From: Gloeophyllum trabeum ATCC 11539
Taxonomy: Eukaryota; Basidiomycota; Agaricomycetes; Gloeophyllales; Gloeophyllaceae
Assembly: GCF_000344685.1 (NCBI RefSeq)
Contig: NW_006920417.1
Location: 1,600,836 to 1,664,835, forward strand
Length of the DNA stretch: 64,000 nucleotides
Reading direction: 5' to 3'
Part shown: positions 36,327-47,805 of the stretch, piece by piece
Layout of the letters: each line of letters opens with the position of its first letter
Position numbering within the stretch: position 1 is the stretch's first letter
Notes under the pieces: generated by a model
Database searches by the model: none
Seen by the model: only the letters and a program-made list of their open reading frames with translations
What the model was told of the DNA's origin: nothing
Made by a program: the position numbers and the translations under genes

Positions 36327-37845
36327 AGGGAACGCAGATTAGTGATGACTTCTTACGACGGACATGAATGGTTAGAGGGCTAACGTATCTGAGGTGAATA
36401 GTGTTTAGGATACATTGGTGCGAAAGCACTCCTACTAGTAATGTAACGTACAGCGGGGTTTCAGGACCAAGTCGAGTCTTTTCCGAAGCTGCCGAGAAGA
36501 ACGAGTCTCCGGCCCTGCTTTCATGGAAGAGATGATTCCCAGTGCGCGAATATTGTCCTGCCATCACAGTCGACTCGCATCTTCTCCCTGGCTGGAGAGC
36601 AAGATTCCATTCAGATTTATTGCTTGATGTGGCTCTGCGGGTCGAGTTTATGTTTGCACGTACAGTCGCTGTCCCAGCGTAGTCCCTATGGCCCTTGTGT
36701 ACTACTCAGCATGTACTTACATGTGACATGCATGTATGTGGCTTCCGGCGTACGCCGTTGGGTGGGAAAGTAAGGAATTCCGACGCTGTGGGCTCCACTC
36801 GGTAACAACAGACCCTTCTAAGTTCTTTCGCCATTCTTCGCGGATTCATTAGCCGTTCTGCGGACACAGCGTAGAATGGTTGGGGTGTAATCATGCTGGT
36901 AAACACTCTCGCTTTAGAGTGTATTCGCTGTGGTGATTACCATAGCGTGCCAGTGGAGCGGCTCCCAACCAATCAGATCGCTCAAAAGCTTCGAATTCCC
37001 TTACCTGGCTGCTCCACCTGTGGTTATTACCACAGCGAATACACCCTTCTGCTGAGAATATACTGTACTGCAGGTGTCAGGCAATGGATTTGTCCAGGTC
37101 AGTCCGTGTCTGAATAGCCTGCACCCAAGAACGCTCCGGTTTCATGGTCGTCATCTGAGGTCTTTCAGCATGTCGGAGTATAGTATCATAATATGACTGC
37201 CTAGGCCCCCTTTTACGTCTGCAGCCCCTGCTCTTGTTACAAGCTCGGGGAAACTCGAGCGATCTATCAATTAGGCTCAGCGTCAATCGCCTATGCCCGT
37301 CAAGGAACGCGGACGCCCTGCGAATTTTGTAGACCATCGTTATACCGCATATAATGTACGGATATCTATGCCTTCTCATGACGGGTGCATACTGACAATG
37401 CATGCATCATGGCACTGTGACAGCTGCGGATAGTGATACTGTTCGCTGGCGCCGGAAGCCTGCAGGGTCGCCTGAAATAGATCCGTAAGGTTACGTCACG
37501 GTATGAAGGCACAGGGACGGAACTTGTGGGTCCTTGTGTATCCTTGCCGACGCCCTCAGTTCACCGTGATTCCAGCGGACCGCTGCTTTGTTTTCGACGG
37601 CTCGATGCTTGAAGTGCATTGTTATGCTTGACGGCATCAGCGACGGGCCCCTCATACAGGGCAGTCGGGTTGTCTGCTGTCGGGACGCAGGACAATGTCG
37701 TGCTGTTCTCGGAGAAGTGTATCCAGTATAACACGCAGTCATCCTGCACCCGTACAAAGACGTATAAAGTGAGTACTGGGTTATGCTCTACATATCACCA
37801 CATCCTGAGAATTACCCTGCCTTCTGCAAGCCGCTCGAATCGACC
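36327..37845. other. Intergenic, with one small hairpin element
   Basis: No coding family recognised. A TATAAA lies at 37763-37768, about 80 bases before the start of the kinase-fusion gene at 37846, and may be its TATA box. Confidence 0.45.
36917..37046. mobile_element. Small foldback MITE, GAGTGTATTCGCTGTGGT ends
   Basis: A 130-bp segment whose left arm GTGTATTCGCTGTGGT is the exact complement of its right arm. The inner arms GATTACCATAG and CTGTGGTTATTACC pair imperfectly. No clear target duplication. The termini resemble the hairpin at 9622-9767, so they may be one family. Confidence 0.6.
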
Positions 37846-40800
37846 ATGTCCTCCTTGACCGACGATGACCTCGATTTCCTCTCCGTTGACTCGGACGAGT
37901 TGAGGCCCGACTTTGCCTCTGAATTGGACCACTGGCGTCCCAGACGCTACATCTTCATGTACAACGTCGTCCGCGAAGCTTGTGCCCACTCGCCAGACCA
38001 GACACCCAGCACGTGGCTGCGCATCATCGAAGGCAGCGAAGACGAGGACACCATGACCATCTGGGCCGAAGGCGACGAGGCGGCCATAGCGTGGGAGGCG
38101 GTCGAGGCGGAGCCGTACGACCTCTGGAAGGACGCGCAGGACGCGCTCCGACGTCGGTACGATCGGTTGCACGACCGACGGCTAAAGACGCCATGTCAGC
38201 CTACATCCGACCCGGTCATGCAGAGAATATGGGGTGCACCTGCCCCCGGCCTCCGCGCAGGCGCAATTGCATGGAACATCCTCTGCTCGGCGGCTGTGAG
38301 GCGCGCGGACGCGCAGCGCGGGCTACGATGCAGACCGCGCTTCTTCCTCGGGGACCTCGTGCGCATCTGGGTCGCTGCGTCGCTGTCCGACGTGTCCTAC
38401 GACATCGTGCCAGGCGCATACGCAAGGTTTGTGGCGAGGATGCAGGAAGCGGGGCATCGCTGCCATGAGCGGCTCGGAGACGAGTTGAAACACTGGGTGC
38501 CGTTCATGTGCTGGCTGCATGGCACGGGCGAGTTGGGCATGCAGGACCTCGACCCGTCTACGTGTGAGGCGTGTTACTCCAGGTGCGACCGCTGTTGTGA
38601 CTTTGCTACCATTCGTCATTGAGTAACTCCCGTAATCTATATATTCAGGGTTTATCAAAATTCGGGCGTTGGTACTTGGCAAGACGACGAAGAGGCCCTC
38701 TTTGAGCTGAGACAACACCCATTGCTACCCCAGTCCACCCACGGCGGCGCTCAAGTGCCACCTCCTGTCCTCCCAGCTCTTCTAGTTACCCTCTTCTGCC
38801 GCGGCGCCAGCGGGAATACCCGACCCGTGCTTAGCATAGATCGCGCGGAACTAATGGGCGTGCTCGAGTGCGTCTTCCACTTCCTATCGTCAAGGCTCCG
38901 CGAGGACGCACTGCGCGAATTTCGCGAGATACTGTGGAAGTGTCTGTGCGAGGCGGAGCCCGACCCCGCGTACGCCCCGTGGATCAACGTGTACCCGCCG
39001 GCCTGGCGGCCCTACTTGAGCCTCCTGTCTGCGTGGGACTGGGAGGAGCTCGTGCAGCTCGAGCAGGGCTGCCTGTTTCGCGGGCCGTACGCAGGCAAGG
39101 CGCGCCTGGCGTGGCGCCGCACCGTGGAGCATACCAGCTGCTTCCCTGCGTCGCGCCGCCTCCTGGCTGCTGCTGCGGACGCAGGAGCGGGGGGCGCGGG
39201 CGGGCGGGCCACGGATGTGCAGACGGTGATGGCCGCGCTGGTCTGGCTTCTGCAGGACTATGCGCTGGGCCCCACGGCGGACAGGCCGTCGGAGCACTGG
39301 AAACGGGTCTTCGCGGGCTGGGTGCGGACGTGCGGCTGGCTGGAGGACGCGTTTGTTGTCCCGCCGCTGGAGGGGATGGAGGGACACCAAGTGCTGTCGC
39401 GCATCGCGGAGTCCGGGCATACGTGCTACGTCCCCGTCACGATCCGCGAACCGCAGTACGCCGATGTCTATGGCCGTGTTCTGATGTTGCTTCATCCGCC
39501 CGAGAGCCGGGGTATTGAACCACTCCAAGCGGAACGCGGGCCTGGTGTCGGTTACCGCCCCGCCGTTGGTTTCTTCCTCCAGCAGAGTGCATCGGCAGAC
39601 GCTACTGGACGCTCGGATGATCCTGATGATGCGGATAATGCCACGTTTTCTGAAGATTGGGATAATCGTTGGGGATACGAGGTGATGGCGTGCTCCGCGT
39701 GTATTGAACTCTGCTCTGGCCAGCCAGCGGTACACCGAACGAGTCATGTTGCTCGTCGGAGATCCGCTCCACCGCTGTTGAACGACGTGATGTATGTTGA
39801 GTGTCAGGACCTCCTCGCGATCGCATATCACTCACGGTAACTGCTGTTAGGTTCCTCCACGTCCGGTTTCGATCGCCTTTATCTATTCCTGAGATTTTCT
39901 CGTCTTTCAATATTCATCCTGACGTGGAAGGGTATGTCATGGACAGCGTGCAGCGCATTTTAGGGTCTGCTGCTTCGTCAATGCGTTACAATCTAATCAA
40001 GGCTTGGGCGATTTTGATGCACTTGCTTTTGCGCTCCAAATACTTGAAGGGGGATACGAATTGGAGAGCCCTGTCTTATGACATGGTCAATACGTACGAG
40101 ACTCTGTCCCTTTCCCGCAGCTACTCGGGCTGATGCGGTTACTGGCGTCTTCGTCACTCTAGGTTTAGGGTAGTTCGGGCATGCCTGGTCGAGAATACCA
40201 TCAGGGGGATGCACTCTCGCACGGAGTCCCCGGCCGAATCTTTAGAAGCGTCGTTCATTGATTTTTTAGATATCCCCCTAGTGGTGAGTTTCTTCGCTGC
40301 TCCAGCATTCCTCGCTGACATAGTGACCAGGTTCTGCAAACGGCTTCTGGGCGTCTTCGTTTCCCCAGCTGTCAACAATGTGCTCTGACGCCCGAGTTCC
40401 GTAAATCTCTGCTACGGATAGTCACCAAGATTTCGGAAGATTTGGAGTTACTTCCTCGCAGACTCTTTCTGGGTGGTATTAGAGTAAAGAAGTCTAAACC
40501 CTTGAGCGGTGGTGGATTTGCCGATGTTTACAAAGGCTACACGAGCTCCGACTACCCAGTGGTCCTGAAGCGTCTACGAGTTTATATGCTGAGTAAACTA
40601 GAGAGGAAATCGTATGAGAAGGTTCGTTTTACGACACAACAGACCCTGACTATTGTCTGAAGAGATAATAGAGTTTTAGGAAAGAAGTGATTCTATGGTC
40701 CCAGCTGTGGCACCCATTCGTCCAGCCGTTCCTCGGAATCGATGAACGCACGTTCAAGTCCGAGATGTGCATGGTGTCGCCCCGGCAAAGAAATGGCAAC

Positions 40801-41602
40801 CTCAAGGACTACCTGCAGTGTCACCCACTTCCTGCTCGCGATATCCATTCACTGGTATGACTTCGTTCTTCCAGCCCGCATTACTGCCTGCTTATCCCTC
40901 CACGCATCAATGACCACAGTTGCATGAGATTGCGCAGGGATTAGCGTACCTCCACGGAGAGAATATCGTCCACGGAGATCTCAAAGCAGTTAGTAAAATT
41001 GAAACATGCCACGTGCCCTTCTGAGCCGCTAGATTATGATTGCAGGAAAATATACTGGTAGATGACGGCGGTCACCCGCGTCTGACAGACTTCGGCTTGT
41101 CCGTCTTGGCCGAGGCCACCCGTGGCGCATTCTCAACATCTCGAGAGGGTGGATCTGCACCTTTTAATGCACCCGAGCTATTCCCGACGAATGGTGAGGA
41201 TGTCCAATGCTTCCGAAGAACCGTCTCCAGCGACATTTGGGCCTTCGGTTGCGTCTGTGTCCAGGTATGTGTTATGGGTGCTCCTTTGAAGCGTATGGGC
41301 TAACGCTAAGACAGGTTTGTACCGGAAAGCGTCCATTCCCTGATATCCCAGAGGGGGTTATTGGTTTCAAGCTACGGGCTGGTTATTATCCTCTCGAGTC
41401 ACCAGAGGGATCAGCCATGACAGACGAATTGTGGGAACTGATGAAACAGTGTTGGCGATTCGATCCAAGTCAAAGGATCTGCTCAGAACATCTCGTGGAT
41501 GAGACCGGAAAAATATTCCGTTCAACGTCCATTGCCTCCCAGAAGCCGCACGAGGTATCAGGAGATGCCAGCTGGTCTGGGCCTATGTCTGTGGCGGCCT
41601 GA
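37846..41602 (+). CDS. Cysteine-region/non-RD TKL kinase fusion, paralogue 1
   Basis: Nine exons (37846-38582, 38649-39791, 39851-40093, 40163-40283, 40331-40611, 40680-40854, 40920-40988, 41046-41264, 41315-41602) join in frame to about 1,091 residues. Residues 1 to about 750 match no family I know. They carry HWRPRRYIFMYNVV (from 29), CEAC (240-243), WKCLCEAEPDPAYAPWINVY (partial) and CSAC (594-597), and align throughout with the gene at 42495. From about 795 there is a protein kinase domain: GGGFADVYKG, Lys828, MVSPRQRNGNLKDY, HGDLKAEN (918-920; Gly replaces the HRD Arg), DFG 938-940, NAPEL, SSDIWAFGCV, CWRFDPSQRI. Substrate unknown. The N-terminal exons are clearly more GC-rich than the kinase exons. 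Activity is likely but not certain, because the activation-loop RW before APE is changed to PFN. Confidence 0.8.
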
Positions 41603-42494
41603 GCCTTGATGAAATCGTATGGAGACATGGATGTCGACTTAGGCTAGCTATATTTTTAGGAGCAGCGGTAGGCCTACGGCACTAGTTTCGCAGGACCTGT
41701 CCTAGCTGTACTGTATGTGACATTACCTTGTTCATTTTTGTCAAGTCTCCGATCGTACAAAGCAGTCGAAAACGTATAAGAAAGGGTGCGATCGAGGAAG
41801 GCTGGCTCCCTATCTCGCCCGTGGACGCAATTCCCACGGACAAAGCTCGCCTGAAAGAGGCGAAGAGTCGATTCAGTTTAGTCCATCACCACGACGAGTC
41901 ATGGTGAATCACATAAAAGGTGCGCAGGTCGGTGCATCGTTGTTTCTGGATGCAGGACAATGGGCGTCGTTCTGCGAAGCTTCCAGTTGTCGAACACGTG
42001 CAGCGGCGTTTTGAGCGCCCACAAAGTCAAACAATCCGCAAAGATCGTTCCTGTGCCCGATATTCATGCCAAAACCTTGCCATCTGGAACGAGTGCATAT
42101 GACGAAAAAGGCCTTTCTTAAGGATATTCAGTCTATCTGTCTCTACCATGGGCTTATCCATGTGTGGGTTCCAGCAGCGTAAGTCACCGAGCAACAGGAT
42201 TCCAGCGTCAGCGAGAGGCAGCCCAAAACGCTCCCAGTGATATGCAGATACTGACGTCATCTCAGCGTTGTAGGAAAACAAGGACCTACCTTTCGGGAAC
42301 AAAATGCAAACTCATGTCGTTGGATCTGTTGATCGACTGCAGGACAATGCTGAGTTTTAACTCTCCGACAAATACGGAGTGCACAGTGCTCCCATCCAGT
42401 CCTCAGTGAGTGCGCTTCCGCTCATATCCAACGACTCCAGCGTCGATAACTATCGGGGCTGCATCGATTGTTCTAACAGCGATAGCAGCGCGGG
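41603..42494. other. Spacer between the two kinase-fusion paralogues
   Basis: No gene recognised. The word GCAGGACAATG occurs here (41952, 42340 region) and also upstream of paralogue 1 (37686 region). This hints that the repeat unit includes some upstream sequence. Confidence 0.4.
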
Positions 42495-45400
42495 ATGGAT
42501 CCACCTATCCCTGCAAACATCTCCGAGGACGACTACAACTTTCTCAAGCTCGACACTTCAGACTATGACCAAACAGGCAGCGACCATCTGTGGCGTCCAA
42601 AGCGGCTGGTCTATCTGTTCAACCTCGTCAGTGCCGCGTGCGCTGGCAGTCCTGGTCTGACGGTTTCGACCTGGCTGTGTTTGGTCGAAGGAGATCGAAC
42701 GGAAGATATCATGGCATTATGGGTAGACGGAGACGAAGAGCTACCATGGGGCTCCATGGACTGGGGTCCCCTCCAGTATCACTGGAAGCAAGCTCAGCAG
42801 GCACTTCGAAACCGATGGAAGCGGGTTGCTGTCTCGAGTACCCCTTCGTCGCCAATGGCGGATAGGATACGCCTTATGGAGGATCCTTCCGTACGAGCAG
42901 CCGCGATTGCCTGGGTAATACTGAACTCTCGCGCTATGCAACATGCCGACGCCGAGCGTGGCCTCCGAAGCCCATCCAGCTTCCGTCGTAAACAACTCAT
43001 TAAGATCTGGAGTACGTTCTCGTTGTCGGCAGGCTCTTATTTCGCCCATTCGGACCAGTACCAAGCATTCGATGCATCAATGAGTGTGATGGGTCACACC
43101 TGCCATAACGACATTCAGGAGGAGCTACAGTCTTTCGTACCCTTCCTTTGCTGGCTAGAAGGGAAATATCAGCTCCCTGTGATGAACCTTGCGCCTCGGA
43201 GTTGTATGCAATGCATTGAAATCCAAGTGTACGCCATGCCCTTGTCTATTGTGCCTCGCCTGCTTACACGATGTCTCATTCAGCGTGTTCCCCCGTGAGA
43301 CGGTCATAAACGACCACCCTCTGGGGACATTCGTCATCCAGAGACGGTCCGCGATTTCCCGCATATCATTTTGGGCACCTTATATAATATTCGAACTCAC
43401 CCGCCGAGAACTCCCCACCCTCTCATCATGGTACTCTTCCGCCCGACGCGATTTGTTGGAAGTCGTCGAATGCTTCTTGGCAACCCTTTCCATGCACGTC
43501 AATATCGAGACGTTAGATCATATGGAGAACACTTTGCGACAAGCGTGGAAGACGGACGAAGATCCTGCCTACCTGAGCTGGATGAACGGGTTCCCCAACG
43601 CATGGCGCCCTTCATTGACGCTCCTGTCCCGCGACGAGTGGCACACCATCCTCGATATCCAGGACAAATATTTTCGCCGCGGTCCGCTGTCACCAGCTGA
43701 TTTGACACGTCTACGCCAGTTGGAATGGGTGTATTTCGTCTCAACGAATCGATTATTGTTGGAGACGAGGGATGCGATGGAGAGCAACGGAGAGCACAAA
43801 GACCTCGAGATACATGCAGTCATGTCGACGATAGTCTGGCTCGTCAATGACTACAGATGCAGTACCAACCTCTTCAACGACCCCAACAGTAGTGCTTCAT
43901 TTGACGACTCTCCCACCAGCCCAGGCGCGCTATGGCACGGCCTTCCCGAACCAAAGTCGATCGGCTCGGCGCATCGGCTTATGCTATGCATGGACTTGTT
44001 TGGGCATGTCTGTTGCCGCCTTCGCAACGTCAACGAGCGAGAACTGTGGGCGTACACGCTCCGTTTCCTGCAGCACATCAGCGATGCGGAGGTCGCGATG
44101 CTGGTGGATATCGTTGCCTCTGGAACGGTCACGACTGTGGGCACGCCGATGGATCATAGCACGTTTAACCCGTCGCGCTGCCCTGTCTGCATCAAATTGA
44201 CTGCTGACCCCAGCGTCAGGCAACCGTTCGAGGGCGAAGGCATCGGGCCGCTCAGTATGAGATTGAGGTACGCAGAGCGTGACCGGCTAGGACTTGAGAG
44301 TGACCATATATTTTCTCTCCAGGGAGCTCCACGTCCGGATGGGACACGTGACGGACGCGATTAACAAAGTGAATAACGTCTTGAACGTTCTGGACGGTGT
44401 CTGCGACGTCAGCTCGTTCATGGGAGAGTACATCGAAGACGCCACTACCAACATGGGCGCAGAGATGAGCATACGGCTCGTGCGGACGTGGGCCATCATC
44501 ATAATACTCCTGTTCGAACGGCATGGGTTCGAGGAGCCGCCAGCAGACGAACTTGTCAGCGATACGAAGAATCTGTGCGTACCTTTCCACAGGTTGCCTG
44601 TTACACATGTCATGACCTTACCCGGTTCCCAGGTTGAATGCATGCAGGGATCGACTGATGGTCCGCGCCGTGTACGGGATCGACCTCCCAACAGGCTCCC
44701 CCTCCGAGTTCATGGAGTTCCTGCAAAACGCAAGTCCCTTCTCCCCACGTGCCCCTGTAACCCCTAACCTTCCCCACCAGCTCCTCGACGACTCGCACGA
44801 CCACCACGACGTGCTCGACCGCGCGCGCAAGAGCAGCTACCGTCTCGGCGAGCGCTTCCGCCGCGGGATGCACCGCCTCCTGCTCAAGCTCGCGGGCGAG
44901 AACGAGATCACCCCGCGCGCGATCAACGTGCGCGGCGTGCGCCTCCTCGGGGACCGGCGCGCGGTGACGGGCGGCGGGTACGCGGATATATACCAGGGCA
45001 CGCTGGGCGGCGCGCTGGTCGCGGTGAAGCGGTGCCGCATCTTTGGGGAGCGGGAGAAGGATAGGCTGTTGGCGGTACGTGGGCTGTCTTGATTTGTGCG
45101 TATGGATGCTGATGGGTGGGCTGGGCAGCTCGTGCGGCGCGAGGCGCTGGTGTGGAGGCAGCTCCGCCACCCGTTCGTGCTCCCGTTCCTGGGCATCGAC
45201 CTGGAGTCGTTCGACCAGGTCTCGCTCGTCTCGCCATGGATGGCCAACGGGAACATCAGGGACTATCGCGGGAGCCAGGCTCTCACTGCGCAGGACATTC
45301 ACCGACTGGTGCGTTCTCCATTCAGTCCCCGGCTGGAGTATATCTTTACTCACAGATTCACGTTGAACAAGCTCCAAGAAGTCGCGCTGGGCCTGCAGTA

Positions 45401-46023
45401 CCTCCACAACCAGAACGTCGTCCACGGCGACCTGCGCGGCGTACGTCCAGCCCCTTCCTCCTTGTCCCCCCTTTGACTCCCTCCACGCAGGGCAACATCC
45501 TCATCGACGCCGACCACAAAGTGCGCCTGGCCGACTTTGGGCTGTCCGTGCTGGCCGAGGCGACGCGCGGCGCGTACACGTCGGCCAGGCAGACGGGCTC
45601 GGTGCGCTGGCTCGCGCCGGAGCTCGCGGACCCGCACGCGGCGACGTGGCGCAAGACGCGCGCGAGCGACGTGTGGGCGTTCGGGTGTGTGTGCCTCGAG
45701 GTGCGTCGTGCGCGCCGCGCTGGAGGAGACGTGCTGATGGCGGCGGAGTGGGTGCGTGGCAGGTGTGCACGGAGCGCTCGCCGTACGCGTACGTCCCGCA
45801 CGACGCGCTGGCGCTCCTCGCGATCGTGGCCGGGCGCGCGCCCGCGGAGCGCCCGGACGCGCTGGGCATGAGCGCGGCGCTGTGGGAGATGTGTCTGCGC
45901 TGCTGGGCGCCGGACCCCGCGCAGCGGCTCGGCTCGGGGGATCTGGTGATGGAGATGGGGAAGGTGCGGTTTTGGCGGGGGTGGGGAGGGAGCGGTTCTG
46001 ACGGGGTAGGAGCTGGGAGGTGA
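42495..46023 (+). CDS. Cysteine-region/non-RD TKL kinase fusion, paralogue 2
   Basis: Eight exons (42495-43228, 43284-44267, 44323-44574, 44633-45074, 45129-45308, 45372-45440, 45491-45700, 45763-46023) give about 1,043 residues with the same exon plan as paralogue 1. N-terminal landmarks: HLWRPKRLVYLFNLV, CMQC (237-240), WKTDEDPAYLSWMNGFPNAW, CPVC (544-547), LVRTWAIIIILLFERHGF. The kinase domain has GGGYADIYQG, VAVKRCRIF, LVSPWMANGNIRDY, HGDLRG (882-884), ADFGLSVLAEATRGAYTS, VRWLAPEL, SDVWAFGCV, CWAPDPAQR. Non-RD loop as in paralogue 1, but the activation segment is canonical. Here the kinase exons are the GC-rich half, the reverse of paralogue 1. A 51-nt in-frame stretch starting gcaagt and ending ccaccag (about 44731-44781) may be a GC-AG intron; removing it gives 1,026 residues. 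Confidence 0.8.
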
Positions 46024-47803
46024 AGGGTGGAGGGGCGGGGCGGGGGCTCCGGGTGGGCGGAGAGGGGTACTCGTGTTCGTATCTGCGGATGGGGTTCAAT
46101 GGCTTGTACGCTTGCGTGACAATTGAACGTGGTAGTTTCGCGTGTGTGCACGGATGGCTCTCCGTACGCTCGAGCAGCTGTGGAATAGACAAGACAATAT
46201 GCTTTATCGAGTGCAGGAGGGTCTGAAACTTGGAAGAGAAGTGCACTGCGCGGTGCGGCAGTCACGCTTGGACCTTGTTTGGACCTAAAGAGAGGTGAGA
46301 GGTGAGAGATCTTGCGTCTGCGGGGTGACAAGGCACATGGCAGCACCCTTGTCTCCGACGCCAATGAGCCTTCATCATCGTCCGCTTTCTTCATCTACCT
46401 GCTCGAATAGTCGACCCCTCCTCGAGCAGTCCTTGTTTCTTTACCACCCCCCCCGTCCCGCTATTTTGCGATGTAGTAGTTGCAAGTCGGCACGCGTAGA
46501 GTGGACGACGGGTGCGCCGGCATCCTCCCGTCGGGAGTGCATCCTCTCCCCATTCGGAATGGAGGTCTAGTACATGTACTGCAGACTATCAGCACTGAGC
46601 AAGATAGAGGGCCGCCCAAACGATACGCGTTCGAGCGCAGGCTAAGCCCATCCCGCGTGTATACGCCCCGCCGCCCCGCCGCGATCGTATCATACCACTT
46701 GCGTTACTTACTTATCCCGCGCACTGGCACGACTCGCCTCCGGCGGACCAGAGGGAGTCTCAACTACCAGACGCCGGACGCGCCGCCCGCCCACCCGGGG
46801 TTGCGGCGCTGGAATCTGCGAAGGCACCGAGCCACTGGCATCTGCCGAGCAGCGGCGGGAACGCTCTGACGGGCCTGAATCCCCGCCTGAGGGAGCCAAC
46901 GCGGACTTGGGGGGGGGGGCGGCTGGGGAGTTGCGCGCCGACCATGCAGAACCCGAGGAGCGGGCCTGACGTGGGAGCTCGTTCCGCTCGCCGGCGGGGG
47001 CTGGAGAGGGGATCTTGTGCGCACCTCGCTCCGGCCAAGATACGCCGCGCGGATATGGGTACCTGGTACGCAGGGCGTGAGCATGAGTGGAGACAATAGT
47101 CGTGCGAGTGCACAGGACTCAGACAGGATGCGCGTTGCGATTGGACGCGCCGTGTCCAGCGCCTCTCGGCGTTCCCTGCTGGATCCTGCCAGTGAAATGT
47201 GTCGCAGTGGCGGGGGAGGAGGCCCGGGTGGCTGATGGAATCCCCGCGCGAGACTCGAGTTTGGTCGTGTACATCGCGCCGTGGTGAGCGTCCGCTTCAC
47301 TCGGGGCCGAGGCCATTTGGGGAATTCTTTGGCGCGGAATACAATACGAGCAGGCGGGATGGCGATGCACAGGGACGGGTCTTCAAGTGGAAGCGGAAGC
47401 GGAAGCAGAATGCGGCGAGGGGGATGGTATTTGAGAGGGAGGGGTGCGCGCGGACTGAAGAGGACGGAGAGAACTTGGGCGGAGCAGAGGTGTGCGGGTA
47501 AGGCCGGGACTCGCGCAAGCACGCTAGTACTGTCGCCGGGAGCCATAGCGCCTGGACCCCGCGTGACCTGAGCGAGAGGGAGTCGGTCGTTCGTTTCGGG
47601 ATGTTGCTCTGCTGGTATGCTTCAGCGTGAGGTCTACTTACTATAGCGTAGATACATATCGCGGCCTGAGGGGGAAGTGGCTGATGCTCACCACTGGCAA
47701 GCGAGCGCGACAGTTGACCGCGGCGAGGGGAAGCGCATTGGGGTGTCCACGGAGACTGCAGCGGCTCTGCGCCCGGAGAGCGAAGAGGTTGCTGAGACAG
47801 GCA
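46024..47803. other. GC-rich stretch without a supportable gene
   Basis: Open frames up to 260 codons on the minus strand (46764-47546) are Pro/Arg/Ala-rich, show no family motif, and are expected by chance in such GC-rich DNA. Confidence 0.45.
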
Positions 47804-47805
47804 TA

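Noticed and set aside
36917..37046. Hairpin as a CRISPR or terminator-like structure
   Set aside because: Eukaryotic context, only one inverted pair, and similarity to another hairpin suggests a MITE.
41040..41303. Stand-alone small kinase gene starting at the ATG in 41040
   Set aside because: It is an internal exon of the 37846-41602 gene, read in the same frame between clear splice sites.
46764..47546. 260-codon minus-strand open frame
   Set aside because: Pro/Arg/Ala-rich, no motif, overlapped by other long frames; typical chance frame in GC-rich DNA.
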